The notes under the pieces: model-generated | What the model saw: only the letters and a program-made list of their open reading frames with translations | Databases searched by the model: none | Told to the model about the DNA's origin: nothing | Shown: positions 11,012 to 21,578 of the stretch, in pieces | Layout of the letters: each line of letters opens with the position of its first letter | Numbering within the stretch: position 1 is the first letter of the stretch | Made by a program: the position numbers and the translations under genes | Origin: Poronia punctata | Taxonomy: Eukaryota > Ascomycota > Sordariomycetes > Xylariales > Xylariaceae | Direction: 5' to 3' | NCBI GenBank assembly: GCA_022579005.1 | Contig: MU401482.1 | Span: 148,788-212,787, forward strand | Length of the DNA stretch: 64,000 nt

Positions 11012-12053
11012 TTCAAGGTGTTTGTTTGTGTTTGTTCTGTGTCGTCGTTTTTCGGGTGTCTTGAATGTGGTCTAAGACAAGTGACGTGGTTTTGGTAGTG
11101 ACAGGCCAAAGTGAATTAGATATACAAATGCTGCTAGCTCAAATGTCGACGTATTAAAGTGTAACTGTGACAGTATGCGCAGGTTAGCTGCGGTGGCGAT
11201 TACGATCTCGAGTAGTTTATGTGTAATGGGATAGGTGTGAAATACATACCTACACGTAGTAGGAATACAAAATGAAGCGTCTGACGTATTTGTACGAGTA
11301 CAATGGAAAAGTCTAGATTCTGGAGCTTGATGCGCTAGCTTTCAATGGAAGTGCCTAACCTAGCGGGTTCCACCCACTGCCGGTCGTTTGCATGTCCGAG
11401 GAACCCACCTGCTTTCCGAGTCCCGGTCCCGGGCCTTATTAGTAATAGATGAAGATGAATAAGGTAGGTAGTGTCAACTCCAACGCCGAGGAACACACTA
11501 CATTAGCACGTGTAAGTCTGTAGGTACATTCTCGGTATGTGTATAAAGTAGAGCATAAGACAGCCATATGTGATAATATGTCGATAGTAGGTATTGGTGT
11601 CAGTACAGTACCGGTAACCATTATCTCACGACAAGATTTCTACATATTATCATAGTGCAGTGCCAATGATATCAGCACGTATTAGAAGCATAGCCCAGCC
11701 TCAAGTTGTAAAGTGGGAGACTCCGGTGTACCTCGTGAGAAACACAACAAAGTAAACCCATGTAGCGTCGCTCGCAGTATGCAATCGGTAATATAAACCT
11801 AGCAAATGTATGTGTGTATACAAGCAACCCCGACCCAACAAAAGGAAACGCCAGCGCCGATGAAGTGATGTCGTCCGTGTAGTATATATATCCCTAAGCA
11901 AAATCGGCATCAGTCAGCTTGCACAATCAAGCGAATACAATCAATTCCCCATACCGTCCATTCAACCAAGCCTCTAGTGAGGTCGACGACGCCCACAAAA
12001 ACTTGGACGCAAAGCAAAATGCAAAATACAACCAGGTGAAAGAACGCTTCCAG
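11012..12053. other. Intergenic, no gene seen
   Basis: About 1 kb between two minus-strand genes. No ORF is convincing. It should contain the promoter of the 377-residue gene at its left end and the 3' region of VAM7 at its right end. Confidence 0.6.
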
Positions 12054-13148
12054 TCAGGATATCTTCTTCGTGCGATTCCTTGCTACGCTGACCTTGCCCT
12101 CCATGACATCGACCTGGTTATCAACGTGACCGAGCATCTCGGTTTGTTCCTCTACTTCGCGGTGGATAGCCTCGGCCATCTCCCTCTGCCGCCTGATAAT
12201 CTTGGTGAGGGCCTCGACATCCTGGTCTTGGTCCCGCATCAACTGTCTCTGTAACTGGGCCACCCCCTCATTATCCAACTCTCTCGTCTGATCAGTCTCG
12301 GGCAACGGAGCCCCTAGGACTCTTCCCCGGCCTTTGGATGCCGCCGTCCCAATCAGCGCCGCCTTATCAGATGCTGAGGGCGGACCTTTCTGCGCCGCCT
12401 TGGCCGAGGTCGATATCGTAGAGCTTAGCTTGTCAAGGCCATCCCTATCAACCCGAGCGGCGGCCAGCAGATCCTTCCGTCTCCTTATCTCACCCTCGCC
12501 GAGTCTCTTCGCCTCTTCCATCGCCTTCAATCCGTCACGGAGGTGATTTAATAAGCCGGACCCCTTGACCAGCGCCTTCTTGGCAGCCGAGCCGGCCTCT
12601 AGTGCAACCGAGTTCTCCGTCGCAGCGTCGCGTCTGGCTAAACATCTTCGCGCCTCCTGGAAGTCCCTCTTCATCTCTCCGTGGAGGTCCAACCATGTCC
12701 CTGGATCCTGCGCAGCCGCAGCATTCGCCGCATCTTTATTGGGGATGCCGAAGCCGCCACGCACGCTCACTGCACTATTACCGGCACTGTTCAGGCCCGG
12801 CAAGCCCATGAACGTGCGCCAGGCAGACGTGTCTCGCCATCGACGGTCGGGGGATTCGGCAATGGCACGCAAGTAAGCCTCGAGGCCTCGTCGGCGGTCT
12901 TCCGTCAGTTCGGGAGAGGAAAGAGTGCTTTTGAACCACGTTTTGGCAGGCAAAGGAGCTGGCGGTGCGGCGCCGACCTGAGCCGTCAGAGTCTGGTGTA
13001 ATGTAGCGAACTCGGAGTAGCGCTTCTGATGGACGTAAGTACGTAAGGGAAGACGCAACGTAATGTTGTATAGAGTGTAAGGTTTCGACTTGTCGGTCGG
13101 GGTGTAAAGAGATGTCGTAGGGATCGTGATCTCGGCAGGCGGCGACAT
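12054..13148 (-). CDS. VAM7: Vacuolar Qc-SNARE Vam7 with PX domain
   Basis: Intronless, 364 residues. Vam7 is a soluble Qc-SNARE that joins Vam3, Vti1 and Nyv1 in homotypic vacuole fusion. A PX domain occupies about residues 5-115, with the PI3P-binding RYSEF motif near residue 43 and the Pro-rich PPAPLPAKT loop before the membrane-facing part. A long helical middle (about 150-290) precedes one SNARE motif at about 295-358, whose zero-layer Gln lies in EVEEQTEML. There is no C-terminal membrane anchor: the protein ends RNRTKKIS, as expected of Vam7, which is held to membranes by its PX domain. Length is near the family norm. Confidence 0.9.
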   Translation of the reverse strand: MSPPAEITIPTTSLYTPTDKSKPYTLYNITLRLPLRTYVHQKRYSEFATLHQTLTAQVGAAPPAPLPAKTWFKSTLSSPELTEDRRRGLEAYLRAIAESPDRRWRDTSAWRTFMGLPGLNSAGNSAVSVRGGFGIPNKDAANAAAAQDPGTWLDLHGEMKRDFQEARRCLARRDAATENSVALEAGSAAKKALVKGSGLLNHLRDGLKAMEEAKRLGEGEIRRRKDLLAAARVDRDGLDKLSSTISTSAKAAQKGPPSASDKAALIGTAASKGRGRVLGAPLPETDQTRELDNEGVAQLQRQLMRDQDQDVEALTKIIRRQREMAEAIHREVEEQTEMLGHVDNQVDVMEGKVSVARNRTKKIS

Positions 13149-14273
13149 TGTTATTCGTGGCGAACCTGTGACTTTTTACTTCCACATATATCGTCCTAAG
13201 CCGGGCGCCAGTCAAGTTGTGAATACGAACGTCTTAATCATAACGTAGTAAGGAAGGCTGTACGGTAAATGTATACAGCTTGAAGCTACCAGTGATTGAT
13301 AAATGGGAGGTTGCCGACGTGGGCTAGAGAGTTAAACAGTACTCGTACTACTCGCAGAGCTGTCAAATACTTTGATTAGATTAGTTTACCTTTGTTGCTA
13401 TCGTCAAAGTTGATGGAAAAGTGGTTATTAGAGGAATGAAGAGCTGGTAGGAGGTAGCTACGAGTATGAGCCCTACTCGTACTCTAGGCAGTCATATGAT
13501 TGGTAGTGTTGACTTTTTGTTGGTTCCCTTGTCAACCCGATCAACTGACCTCATCGTTGTCGCAGATTCCGATAAACTCCAGAGGGTCCGGTGTGTACAG
13601 TGCAAGCAATTCGCCTCAAATAAGCGGGCACAGTCACAGATTATGTGGATAATGGAACGCGTTGACCGACCACCTGCAGTTAGTACACAGTATGAGTAGA
13701 CCACAGAAACAGTAAGTGAGCAAGGTTACATAATCTACGTACTGTATGCTCGTACTACCGTAGTGCTACTCGTAGTCTAACCTCCAACTGCTGCGTAAGG
13801 CATATGCCATGCTCCCTCGCTGCAAAAACTAGCAAAAAACCGCCGCATCAATTGAGAATTCACAGATAATGGCCATCTTCAGAGCTGTTCTCTTCAGACC
13901 TGTTCTCTGAAATTGCAGCAGGCTCAACCTATGTACGTGTAAAGTTCCGACCTTTGGATTTGTTTTCCAGTATCGATACCATGAATTACGTGTAGACAGC
14001 TTTGATTTCTGCTATAGTTTCTTGTTCCATACATGGAAACGGACCGCGCACCCCGGGGCCCGGTTCAGCCAGCAGCACGACTTCGACTTCTAGTACGATT
14101 ATATTTCCAGGCGCGTTAGACAAGAAAGGCTAGATGCTTTCCGGTATCAGTGAGCATTGTCCTTGGCCGGTACGAGAAGGTTTTGTTGCAATTAAGAACG
14201 ACTGCCAGTTGTCGAGCTACACATCGTATCAATTTACGCCATGCACTCCATATCGGTGCAATACCGGTCTATG
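13149..14273. other. Intergenic, no gene seen
   Basis: About 1.1 kb with several copies of the TACTCGTA-type word (13339-13354, 13461-13484, 13765-13776). The small ORFs on both strands overlap each other and show no protein-like composition. Confidence 0.6.
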
Positions 14274-16070
14274 TCACATATAAGTAATCCACCGACTAGG
14301 TTCATATTCACCAGGCCCATCACTCTGATACTCTTCTCCCATAACTATCCTCCCCAGCATAATCTCTGCCCTTTTCACGTCTTCCTCCCATATCTTATAC
14401 TGGGTTTCTTCAGACAACCAGTTCCGGCCCGGTACCTCAGATAACGGGTCTAGATCGGCGCAGACAGAAAATCGTTTCATACGTCCAAGCGCACGGAAGG
14501 GTTTAAGAATATGTGCCTCAGATCTTAACTCGGCAGTCAGATCCGCATTAGAGATCGGCCTTATAGCGTCCTCCTCCATTCTGTGATTACAAGTTAACAA
14601 GACAGAAAAATGGACACGAATCGTCAGCTCTTGGACATTGGCGTGTTTGCCCAAACGCCCAATGGCCCCGGGCCATTCGTCCAAACTTGCATAAGGATGG
14701 GAAGGCATATACGACCTGCCGAAGACCAGCTCAAGGTTTCTCAGGCGGCGTAAGATATGTGGCCGGGCATGTATGAAGGACACGACAGAATCTATCGTTC
14801 CATTCCTACCGCGGTCGTACTCAAATTCGTAGTCAAAGCCGGGAGGTTTGAAATCCGGTTGAGGGTAAGCGGTGTGGTCTCGCCATAATACGTTGGCACT
14901 ATCCTTGTACATTTCTGGTTCTACTGGGCCCGGGCGGCTTGCCCATTGCCAAGGATGGATGATGACGCGATTGTAGCGCCATAACACCCTTACGGCTTCG
15001 TCGTACATTGCTCGACAGACAAGCATCAGGGACGTCGGCGGCCGCCAGCATAGGGAACAGGAAGGAATTCTTCCGCACCGGTGTGTGCAACAGGGTAGAC
15101 AATCTGCATCATGGCAGTTCGCGATGGTACATATGCGAAAGCCGCAAGCATCCGGTTCTAGTGGTAAATGGCAATCTCCCTCTCTGTCCCAGGGGTTAAA
15201 CCGCGATTGGTATCCAACTCTTCTGTTCCAATAAATCTCTTTATACGGAGTGATAAGGTCCGTATTGAGAAGAACCTGCTCTTGGATCTCCAGCGGCAAG
15301 TCGAGGAATCGGAAGGGTTTCGCAGGTTGGAGGAGGCCCCGGTATTTAACCGGAAGCTTTGCCTTTGCTAAGACTGGGGAGGACAGTGGGGAACGTGATG
15401 TATCCCCGTGCCGTCCCAAGTCGAGATGAAAGTCTTTGAGTACTCCAGGGTATTCGTTGAGAGGCCGAAGAAGAGCAGAAACTGTTGTCTGATCCGCTGA
15501 GTGGCAGACTAGGTTTATCTCGAGGCCGCCCGGTGCCGAGTGGGATAGAAGACGTCGGGCCACTGCCTGCCATAACGCCATTCTCGGTCTCGATGGTTTT
15601 GGGAGTCCCTTGCTGACCACGTGAGACGTCCGGATTTGGGTATACTCGAAAAAATCGCGCTCCAGAGTATAGAACAGTGGGTACCGCAGTGGCACGCGGG
15701 GCTTCCTCCGGAGAGAGCGAGGCGGATTTATGGGCACCTCGACATGTAGATGCACGCACAGCTTTGTCAGCTTTGCGCAGATGGACGTTGGTAACGACGA
15801 TAATATGTCAAGTGCATCGTCAATATTGTCATAAGGCGCGATTATCAAGTTCTCGGAGAAGACGAGAGCCTTGACCTCGTCATGTATGGCTTTGCTAGCC
15901 TGTAGAAGACTGAATGTAGTGCGGAAATCCGGCTGGTAACCATGGAAGTGGACAGCGTCGACGGATAGTCTGGGCCTGAGGGTAATGTGGCTGCGCCGGA
16001 GAACACCTGCGTAGAGATATATGTCCCGCCTGACATTGTCGGGAATATCAAGAAATGCGATCTGGCCCAT
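14274..16070 (-). CDS. F-box-like protein with two F-box-type segments
   Basis: Intronless, 598 residues. Two F-box-like starts are visible: near residue 5 (FLDIPDNVRRDIYLYAG) and near residue 257 (FRFLDLPLEIQEQVLLNT). Each is followed by text typical of fungal F-box/DUF proteins, such as LLQASKAIHDEVKALVF and LMLVCRAMYDEAVRVLW. Between residues 305 and 345 lies a Cys/His cluster (CTIANCHDADCLPCC, then CSLCW) that might bind zinc. F-box proteins recruit substrates to SCF ubiquitin ligases, but many fungal members are degenerate and orphan. The two halves look like a fusion or internal duplication of one module. The assignment as F-box-like is by sequence texture only; substrate is unknown. 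Confidence 0.7.
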   Translation of the reverse strand: MGQIAFLDIPDNVRRDIYLYAGVLRRSHITLRPRLSVDAVHFHGYQPDFRTTFSLLQASKAIHDEVKALVFSENLIIAPYDNIDDALDILSSLPTSICAKLTKLCVHLHVEVPINPPRSLRRKPRVPLRYPLFYTLERDFFEYTQIRTSHVVSKGLPKPSRPRMALWQAVARRLLSHSAPGGLEINLVCHSADQTTVSALLRPLNEYPGVLKDFHLDLGRHGDTSRSPLSSPVLAKAKLPVKYRGLLQPAKPFRFLDLPLEIQEQVLLNTDLITPYKEIYWNRRVGYQSRFNPWDREGDCHLPLEPDACGFRICTIANCHDADCLPCCTHRCGRIPSCSLCWRPPTSLMLVCRAMYDEAVRVLWRYNRVIIHPWQWASRPGPVEPEMYKDSANVLWRDHTAYPQPDFKPPGFDYEFEYDRGRNGTIDSVVSFIHARPHILRRLRNLELVFGRSYMPSHPYASLDEWPGAIGRLGKHANVQELTIRVHFSVLLTCNHRMEEDAIRPISNADLTAELRSEAHILKPFRALGRMKRFSVCADLDPLSEVPGRNWLSEETQYKIWEEDVKRAEIMLGRIVMGEEYQSDGPGEYEPSRWITYM

Positions 16071-18958
16071 GGCGATGCCTACGGTAACTCTTGGGTTGTA
16101 TTTTTACACCGACATCTACAAGTATACACTCTTCTTATCCTTTTTCCGCTGAAGGTTTTGCAAAACCTGTCACTGTGAGCACTGACCACTGCCGTTAGCT
16201 GAGATAAGATGACAGCCCTGTACACGTATTATAATACTCATCTAAGTGTACACAATAGGTAACCAATTTGTCCGCACTCATCTTGTAGCCCAGGCAACAG
16301 TCCCGCATGCAAATTCTGTCTGTCAGTATCACATAACCTACAGGCTACTTGTACGAGTAGAGCAGTCTGTCACATTATATACCACGTACGATGCGCCATG
16401 CAGACAAGCTAACCTTAAGGACTCACCGATTCTTTTTACATACCCATCTTCCCTTTGACCTGTCAGCTGCGTTTACCATATCGATAATTCAGCTTTGAGC
16501 AGATAGGTAGGTACTTACATAGTCCAAGATCCACGGGGGGTTCTGGTATGAAAATTTTGTGTTTATTGCCAAAGATCAAAACTCCAATCTTGCGAGTTGA
16601 AAAGTTCGTCACCCTGTCGAGTCTCGACTTGCAAGTACGAGTAGAAGTGGTATAGGTACCTAGATAGGTAGACAACACGTGACATTCGAAGCACACCTTG
16701 GCTTTTCTGGGATTTCCAAAATCCAGTACCGTGAGACATGTTCTCTCAAGCGGGTCGTGGTTTCTGTATAGTATATAAAAAGGAGCAATGCGGACAACAG
16801 ATACCTACGAGTACCTACTGCTACGAATCACAACAGGCCCGCCTATATCGGACGCGTGGCATCCGACCACCGGCAAGATATAAACGGAAGCGGAATAAAT
16901 ATGCCCATTTCATTATTCGCGACCGGTGACCGTGGCTAGGGTGGAGCGAAAAAGTACCTACCTGTGTCGGACTCGTTGAGGGGGGGGGGGCTATGAGAAG
17001 TGCTCGTCTCGGTATTATGTATTATAACGACGTACCCGGGCCTCTCATAACGTTTCTTTTAGAAAATACTCGTGTGACTGCGGCCTTATCAATCAAGAAA
17101 AGAAAGATTTTCCACAGATGCAGGGTGCCGTCCCGAGAGTTGTCGAACCACGTGTTTTGAACTTCGTATCACGTTGCCGAGACAAGAAAGAAAAATATCT
17201 AAAGAAAAGAAATATAAAAAAAAAAAAAAAAAGATTGAAAAAATGATAAGATTTCACCGAATACCTACGAGTATGCACCCTCTTTACCGTACCTCCGAAT
17301 AGGTACCTATCTTTGATGCTACGTACAGCAGGGTAAAGTAGGTAAGCCCTTTGGCCCAGCTGCTTGGAACACGGCATCTCGCGTTGAGTAGGCCCGAAGG
17401 GCAGGTGCCGTGTGAGGGAAAATTGTCGTATGCAGCCCAAAATAGACATAAGAATAGATACGAGTAGATATTGAGGGGTCCTTCCGGCGATTGTGTGGCT
17501 TTGGCAAATCAAGAATAAGCTTATGGATACCTACATGTACTTTAAGTGCCGGGACGTGCGGTGCACTGCAGTCTATATTCCAACCGGACCTACAGGACGT
17601 ACCTACTTATGTAACACAGCTAAGAAGTACGTATCGTAGGATGCAACAGTAGCAGCTGCTCGCTACTGCATTATCTAGGGCACATATACGTTGAGTAACG
17701 TACACATACCTACTTCCACTCTCAAGAAAGAAAATCTAGAGTTGGAGACGGGCGGGATGGAAGGGTTAAGGTTGCTCTAACAAGGGCTCGGGGCGATCCG
17801 AGGTCCCCGGTCTCTAAAATAAAAAATAAAATAAAACCGGGCAACCCCCAAAAAACGGGTTAGACGAGGGTAATGTATGCACGTAGGTACGTACTTATTT
17901 TACCGATTCATATTTCTACGCCACAACACCACCACATAGAACATTCTACAGAATCCACCAATACTCAACGGTAAGCCCGTAACACATATTTTGAGACAAC
18001 TGAAACGTTGACGTTTGCTCTTTCATATCTATTTCATCCTGTACCACTCTTTATCAATCGAGAAAAGATGCAAAAGAACGAGCGAGTATGCAAAGAAAAA
18101 CTGACGAGATATCGGGTGATGGTCTAGGAGAGGCCGCCCCCCCCTGTCACTGACACCGCCTCAAATGAGGGGCCCAAAGGGTCCCTCTTCTCGGCTTTCT
18201 CTCTCTCTCCACCAGTCCCGACATCGACCAGGTTAATGGACTAGGTATTAGTAGGTTAAAAGGGTTCTACCACAATAATGGAAATTCCTACCCTGTAACG
18301 TGTGCCGCAATCCGTTTGTCCCCCGCCTGTCACTCGGGAATACGAGATCTTGGCGATCGAAGGTAGCGTAGCGTCAGCACCGGTAAAAGATCATCTGCCG
18401 ACGTCATGGCTTAGTTCGTATCAGGCTAAGTAGAAGAGCATTCATCGTATACCAACACAGCGTTATACTGAATCTAGTCAAGAATGTTTGTCGAACGTTC
18501 CATCGTCAAGCCAGCTATCGTAACTGGCCGCATACGAAAGCAGAGGGGAGGGGGGAATAGAAAGGTTCAAACTAACAAAGGTAACGTGTGAGCTCGGTTG
18601 CAAGTCTAGACGAGAGATAGGGCATGTGTATTCCCACATATAAGAAGAGGTGAAGATCCGTCATTTGGGAAGGAAAAGAGAATAATAGAAGACATCCAAC
18701 TCCCAATAAGCAAAAAGCATCACCCTACAAGTCAGCACATCATCGAAAGATCTAACCCATTCGCATATAATACCGCCCACCCTAATCCCTAGCTACGAAA
18801 ACAATTCTTCAGCCGCGATAACTACCTACTAGTCTACTTACATACTCATCCTCTTATATATATTCATCCTCATCCTCATCTTTGACAACCCACCATCAAT
18901 CTCACCCCAAGGAAGTCAAATATCATCTCACACCAAACTCTTCAAAATCTCCTTCAAA
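16071..18958. other. 2.9 kb intergenic, no gene seen
   Basis: Contains repeated TACGAGTA/TAGGTA words (16351, 16635, 16803, 17262, 17461), a 12-G run near 16981 and poly-A near 17217-17232. ORFs are short and overlapping. The last roughly 250 bases are C/T-rich and look like the promoter and leader of the secreted-protein gene at 18959. Confidence 0.55.
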
Positions 18959-19694
18959 ATGGTCAACATGATCGCAGCCCTCATCACCACCATCCTCCTC
19001 CCCTTAGCCGCCGCCGCGCCGGCCTCCGTCCGTGATTATCCCACTACCAAGGGATGCACAGCGACATCATTCAGCAGCTTCGCCTGGACGATCGAGGACT
19101 TCACCTACCACGCGAGCTACACCTTCTCGACGCCAGCCCATCAGATCGCGGGGGGGCAAGTAGCATTCAACCTGACGAACCCCGCCATCCCAGGCGAGAA
19201 GGTCCAGTGCAGCGCCTACAGCACGCAACTGTCGGATTTCTTCTACGGAAACCTCAACTACCAATGCCAGGGATCCAAATCCGAGAGCAGCTTCGCTTTC
19301 AGCCGGCCTTCTGGCCGTCTCGATCTCAACCAGACTTGGACTTGTACCGATGCTGACCCGAAATATCCGTAAGTCGATGATGATTATGACCCCTCTCTTC
19401 CTCTTGTCGATCACTTGTCTGCCCCTCCCTCCGCCCCCACTCCGATGATCATCAACCCTAGTGAGAGTTCTATACGAGAGTATTGAAAAATCGGGCATCC
19501 GCTAACATCCGATTGCTATATGACTTAGTACCACTTTCCATGCTCAAGGCACAGCCAACTTGACACTCGCCTGCAAGGAATCCAACTACGAGAACCCTGA
19601 CTGGCAAATCGGACAGATCTATTCCAACCGTGTCATTGACTGCAAGCCTGTGACTTTACCCATCACTCCCAATCAAAAGTCTGCCGTCGCTTAA
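18959..19694 (+). CDS. Small secreted AA1-like (Alt a 1 type) protein
   Basis: Exons 18959..19368 and 19529..19694 give 191 residues. The N-terminus is a clear signal peptide: hydrophobic IAALITTILLPLAAAA, with cleavage expected near residue 20. The mature part has six Cys (in KGC, QCS, YQC, WTC, LAC and DCK), three N-glycosylation-type sites and the pattern FTYHASYTFSTPAHQ...FNLTNPA...CSAYS...FFYGNLNYQC. I associate this pattern with the fungal AA1-like/Alt a 1 beta-barrel family of secreted proteins, some of which act at the host interface. The intron (GTAAGT ... GACTTAG, 160 nt) joins KYP to TTFHAQG in frame. The family call is from memory of the pattern; a role in infection is not shown. 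Confidence 0.75.
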
Positions 19695-20153
19695 ATTTAA
19701 AAGGGAGAGAGAGAGAGAGAGAGAGAGGAAGATGAAAGGACGAAACTTGACGAAATAACGAAAGATAGATTAATGTTGTGTTTTTTTTTTTGGATTAACA
19801 CGGTTTACTTACTTGGGGGATTTACGACTACTATCTAATTATTACATATTATATATAGACAGACAGACAGACAGACAGAGATAGCATAGTGTTATGCTTT
19901 TAATACTTATTTATTAATAGACTTGGTTTGAATAAGACTTTTTTATTTTATTACACCTAACCTACCTAAGCATAAGTCGTGACGAATGCAAATGAGTCCT
20001 TAGGTGTTGATGTGGATTTGATTGTCCCAACGCTCTGAGATATATATCTCTATATATATGTGTGTAAGTGTGAGTGCGTGTCTATACCTATATAAATATT
20101 CAGAATAAGAATCCCTCAAACTCACGAACCGGACAATCCTCAACCGACCTAAC
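19695..20153. other. Intergenic with microsatellites
   Basis: 3' region of the secreted-protein gene. Contains (GA)n near 19707-19727, poly-T near 19782, (AGAC)n at 19857-19879 and TA-rich DNA. No gene is seen. Confidence 0.6.
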
Positions 20154-20735
20154 CTAACCATCAACACATCCCCCAACAACACCACCACCACCACCACTAA
20201 CGACATAAGCCAACCCAACATCCTCATAAACCGTAGTCGAGGACCTCAAAGGAGCCGAAACAACAACAATAACAACAACATCATTCCCACCACCACCACC
20301 AGAACCAACACCAACACCAACACCACCACTACATTTATTCCTCCTACTCCGTATCTCATGTCCTTGTCCCTGTCCACGATATTGGTATAGTAGTAGTAGT
20401 AGTAGAAAAACCAATACAGATACCATCGACAAGATGATAATGTATCTGTATCTGTAGTATTTAAACATGATTTTGAATTTGTATTTGATTTTCCGTGTTG
20501 TTATTGTCGGACCCGAGGCCGAAGTGATCCGAGCAAGGGATGATAGACTCGGGTGTTCTTGTTCTTTTCGTGGCTGGCGTCTAGTATGGAGAGTAGGAGG
20601 AGGAATCGAAGCTCGCTCGTTATTGTTTTCGCTTTCGCTTTCGTTCTTGTTTTTATTATTCGTTTCGTCTAGGTCCAGATATACATCGACGTCGACACCC
20701 AACAACTCCTGTGCTTCCGAACCTTTTCCCTCCAT
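20154..20735 (-). CDS. Doubtful low-complexity single-pass membrane ORF
   Basis: An intronless frame of 193 residues. It has an Asn/Glu/Ser-rich N-terminus, a basic stretch (KIKYKFKIMFKYYRYRY) and one strong hydrophobic segment at about residues 100-117 (IIILSMVSVLVFLLLLLL). The C-terminal half is low in complexity (Gly-Val and Gly runs encoded by CCA/ACC trinucleotide repeats). The basic-then-hydrophobic order would suit a single-pass type II membrane protein. However, much of the frame is made of simple repeats, and no family is recognised. It may be a non-coding artefact. Confidence 0.3.
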   Translation of the reverse strand: MEGKGSEAQELLGVDVDVYLDLDETNNKNKNESESENNNERASIPPPTLHTRRQPRKEQEHPSLSSLARITSASGPTITTRKIKYKFKIMFKYYRYRYIIILSMVSVLVFLLLLLLYQYRGQGQGHEIRSRRNKCSGGVGVGVGSGGGGGNDVVVIVVVSAPLRSSTTVYEDVGLAYVVSGGGGGVVGGCVDG

Positions 20736-21578
20736 AATGTCTGTCCGTCTCTGGCTGTCGTTTGATGATGATGGATATATATTTAGGTAAGTTAACTTAG
20801 GTAAGGTAAGGTATTTGAATCTCCTCTGTAGTTAAGTTTAGTTTAGTTTAGTTTAGTTGAAAACAAAGATAAAAGCTTACTTTGAAACACTAAATACCTA
20901 CAGTCTGGCAGTCAGTCTCTCAGTCTTTTCTTTGTGTGAAGGAATGTAAATGTAAACTTCTTTCCAGAATCCGAAAGTGAACTAACAAACATGGGACATC
21001 GCAAGCTATCTTATGTAACTTAAACCTAAGTTGGTGTTTAAGACAAAAGAGACAAAGAGCAACCTTAAACGGTGACTCTATATAGCTTTATATTACCTAA
21101 CCTACGGTATACTGAGAAAGAACGCTTATTTATATAACCCTCCGTTTTGGAATGGACAAATCATTATCCACATTGTTCTATAGGGGGGGGGAGGAACTCT
21201 TTGGACAGAGTGGATGACTGGATGGATGGGTAGGAGAATCTGTAATGATACATTTACTACAACTTAGTCTGGTCAATTCAATACGTACAAGAAGAGAAGA
21301 AAATAAGGCCGGGTATGTAACTAGGTTAGTTGATTGCAAATGTTGAAAAGAACAGGTTGGATTAACGGAAATGTAGGATAGTATAGTTATATTCATCTGT
21401 ATTCGGCCGATCCACGTGCTCAGTAAGGGAAGGTATAAAACACTGAGGAGCCGCCCTAGAGATGCAAGGATTGTCCAACAGACACTACTCGTACCAGTCT
21501 ATTACAATCGCATATCATATTCAGCTTCTCACTGCGAAACCGACGTCCGCAATCAGAAAGTCTCGTCCTTCCACCCCT
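20736..21578. other. Intergenic, no gene seen
   Basis: Contains a (TTTAG)n repeat near 20835-20857 and a G run at 21183. No coding frame is supported. The right end is the 3' region of ADE4. Confidence 0.6.
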
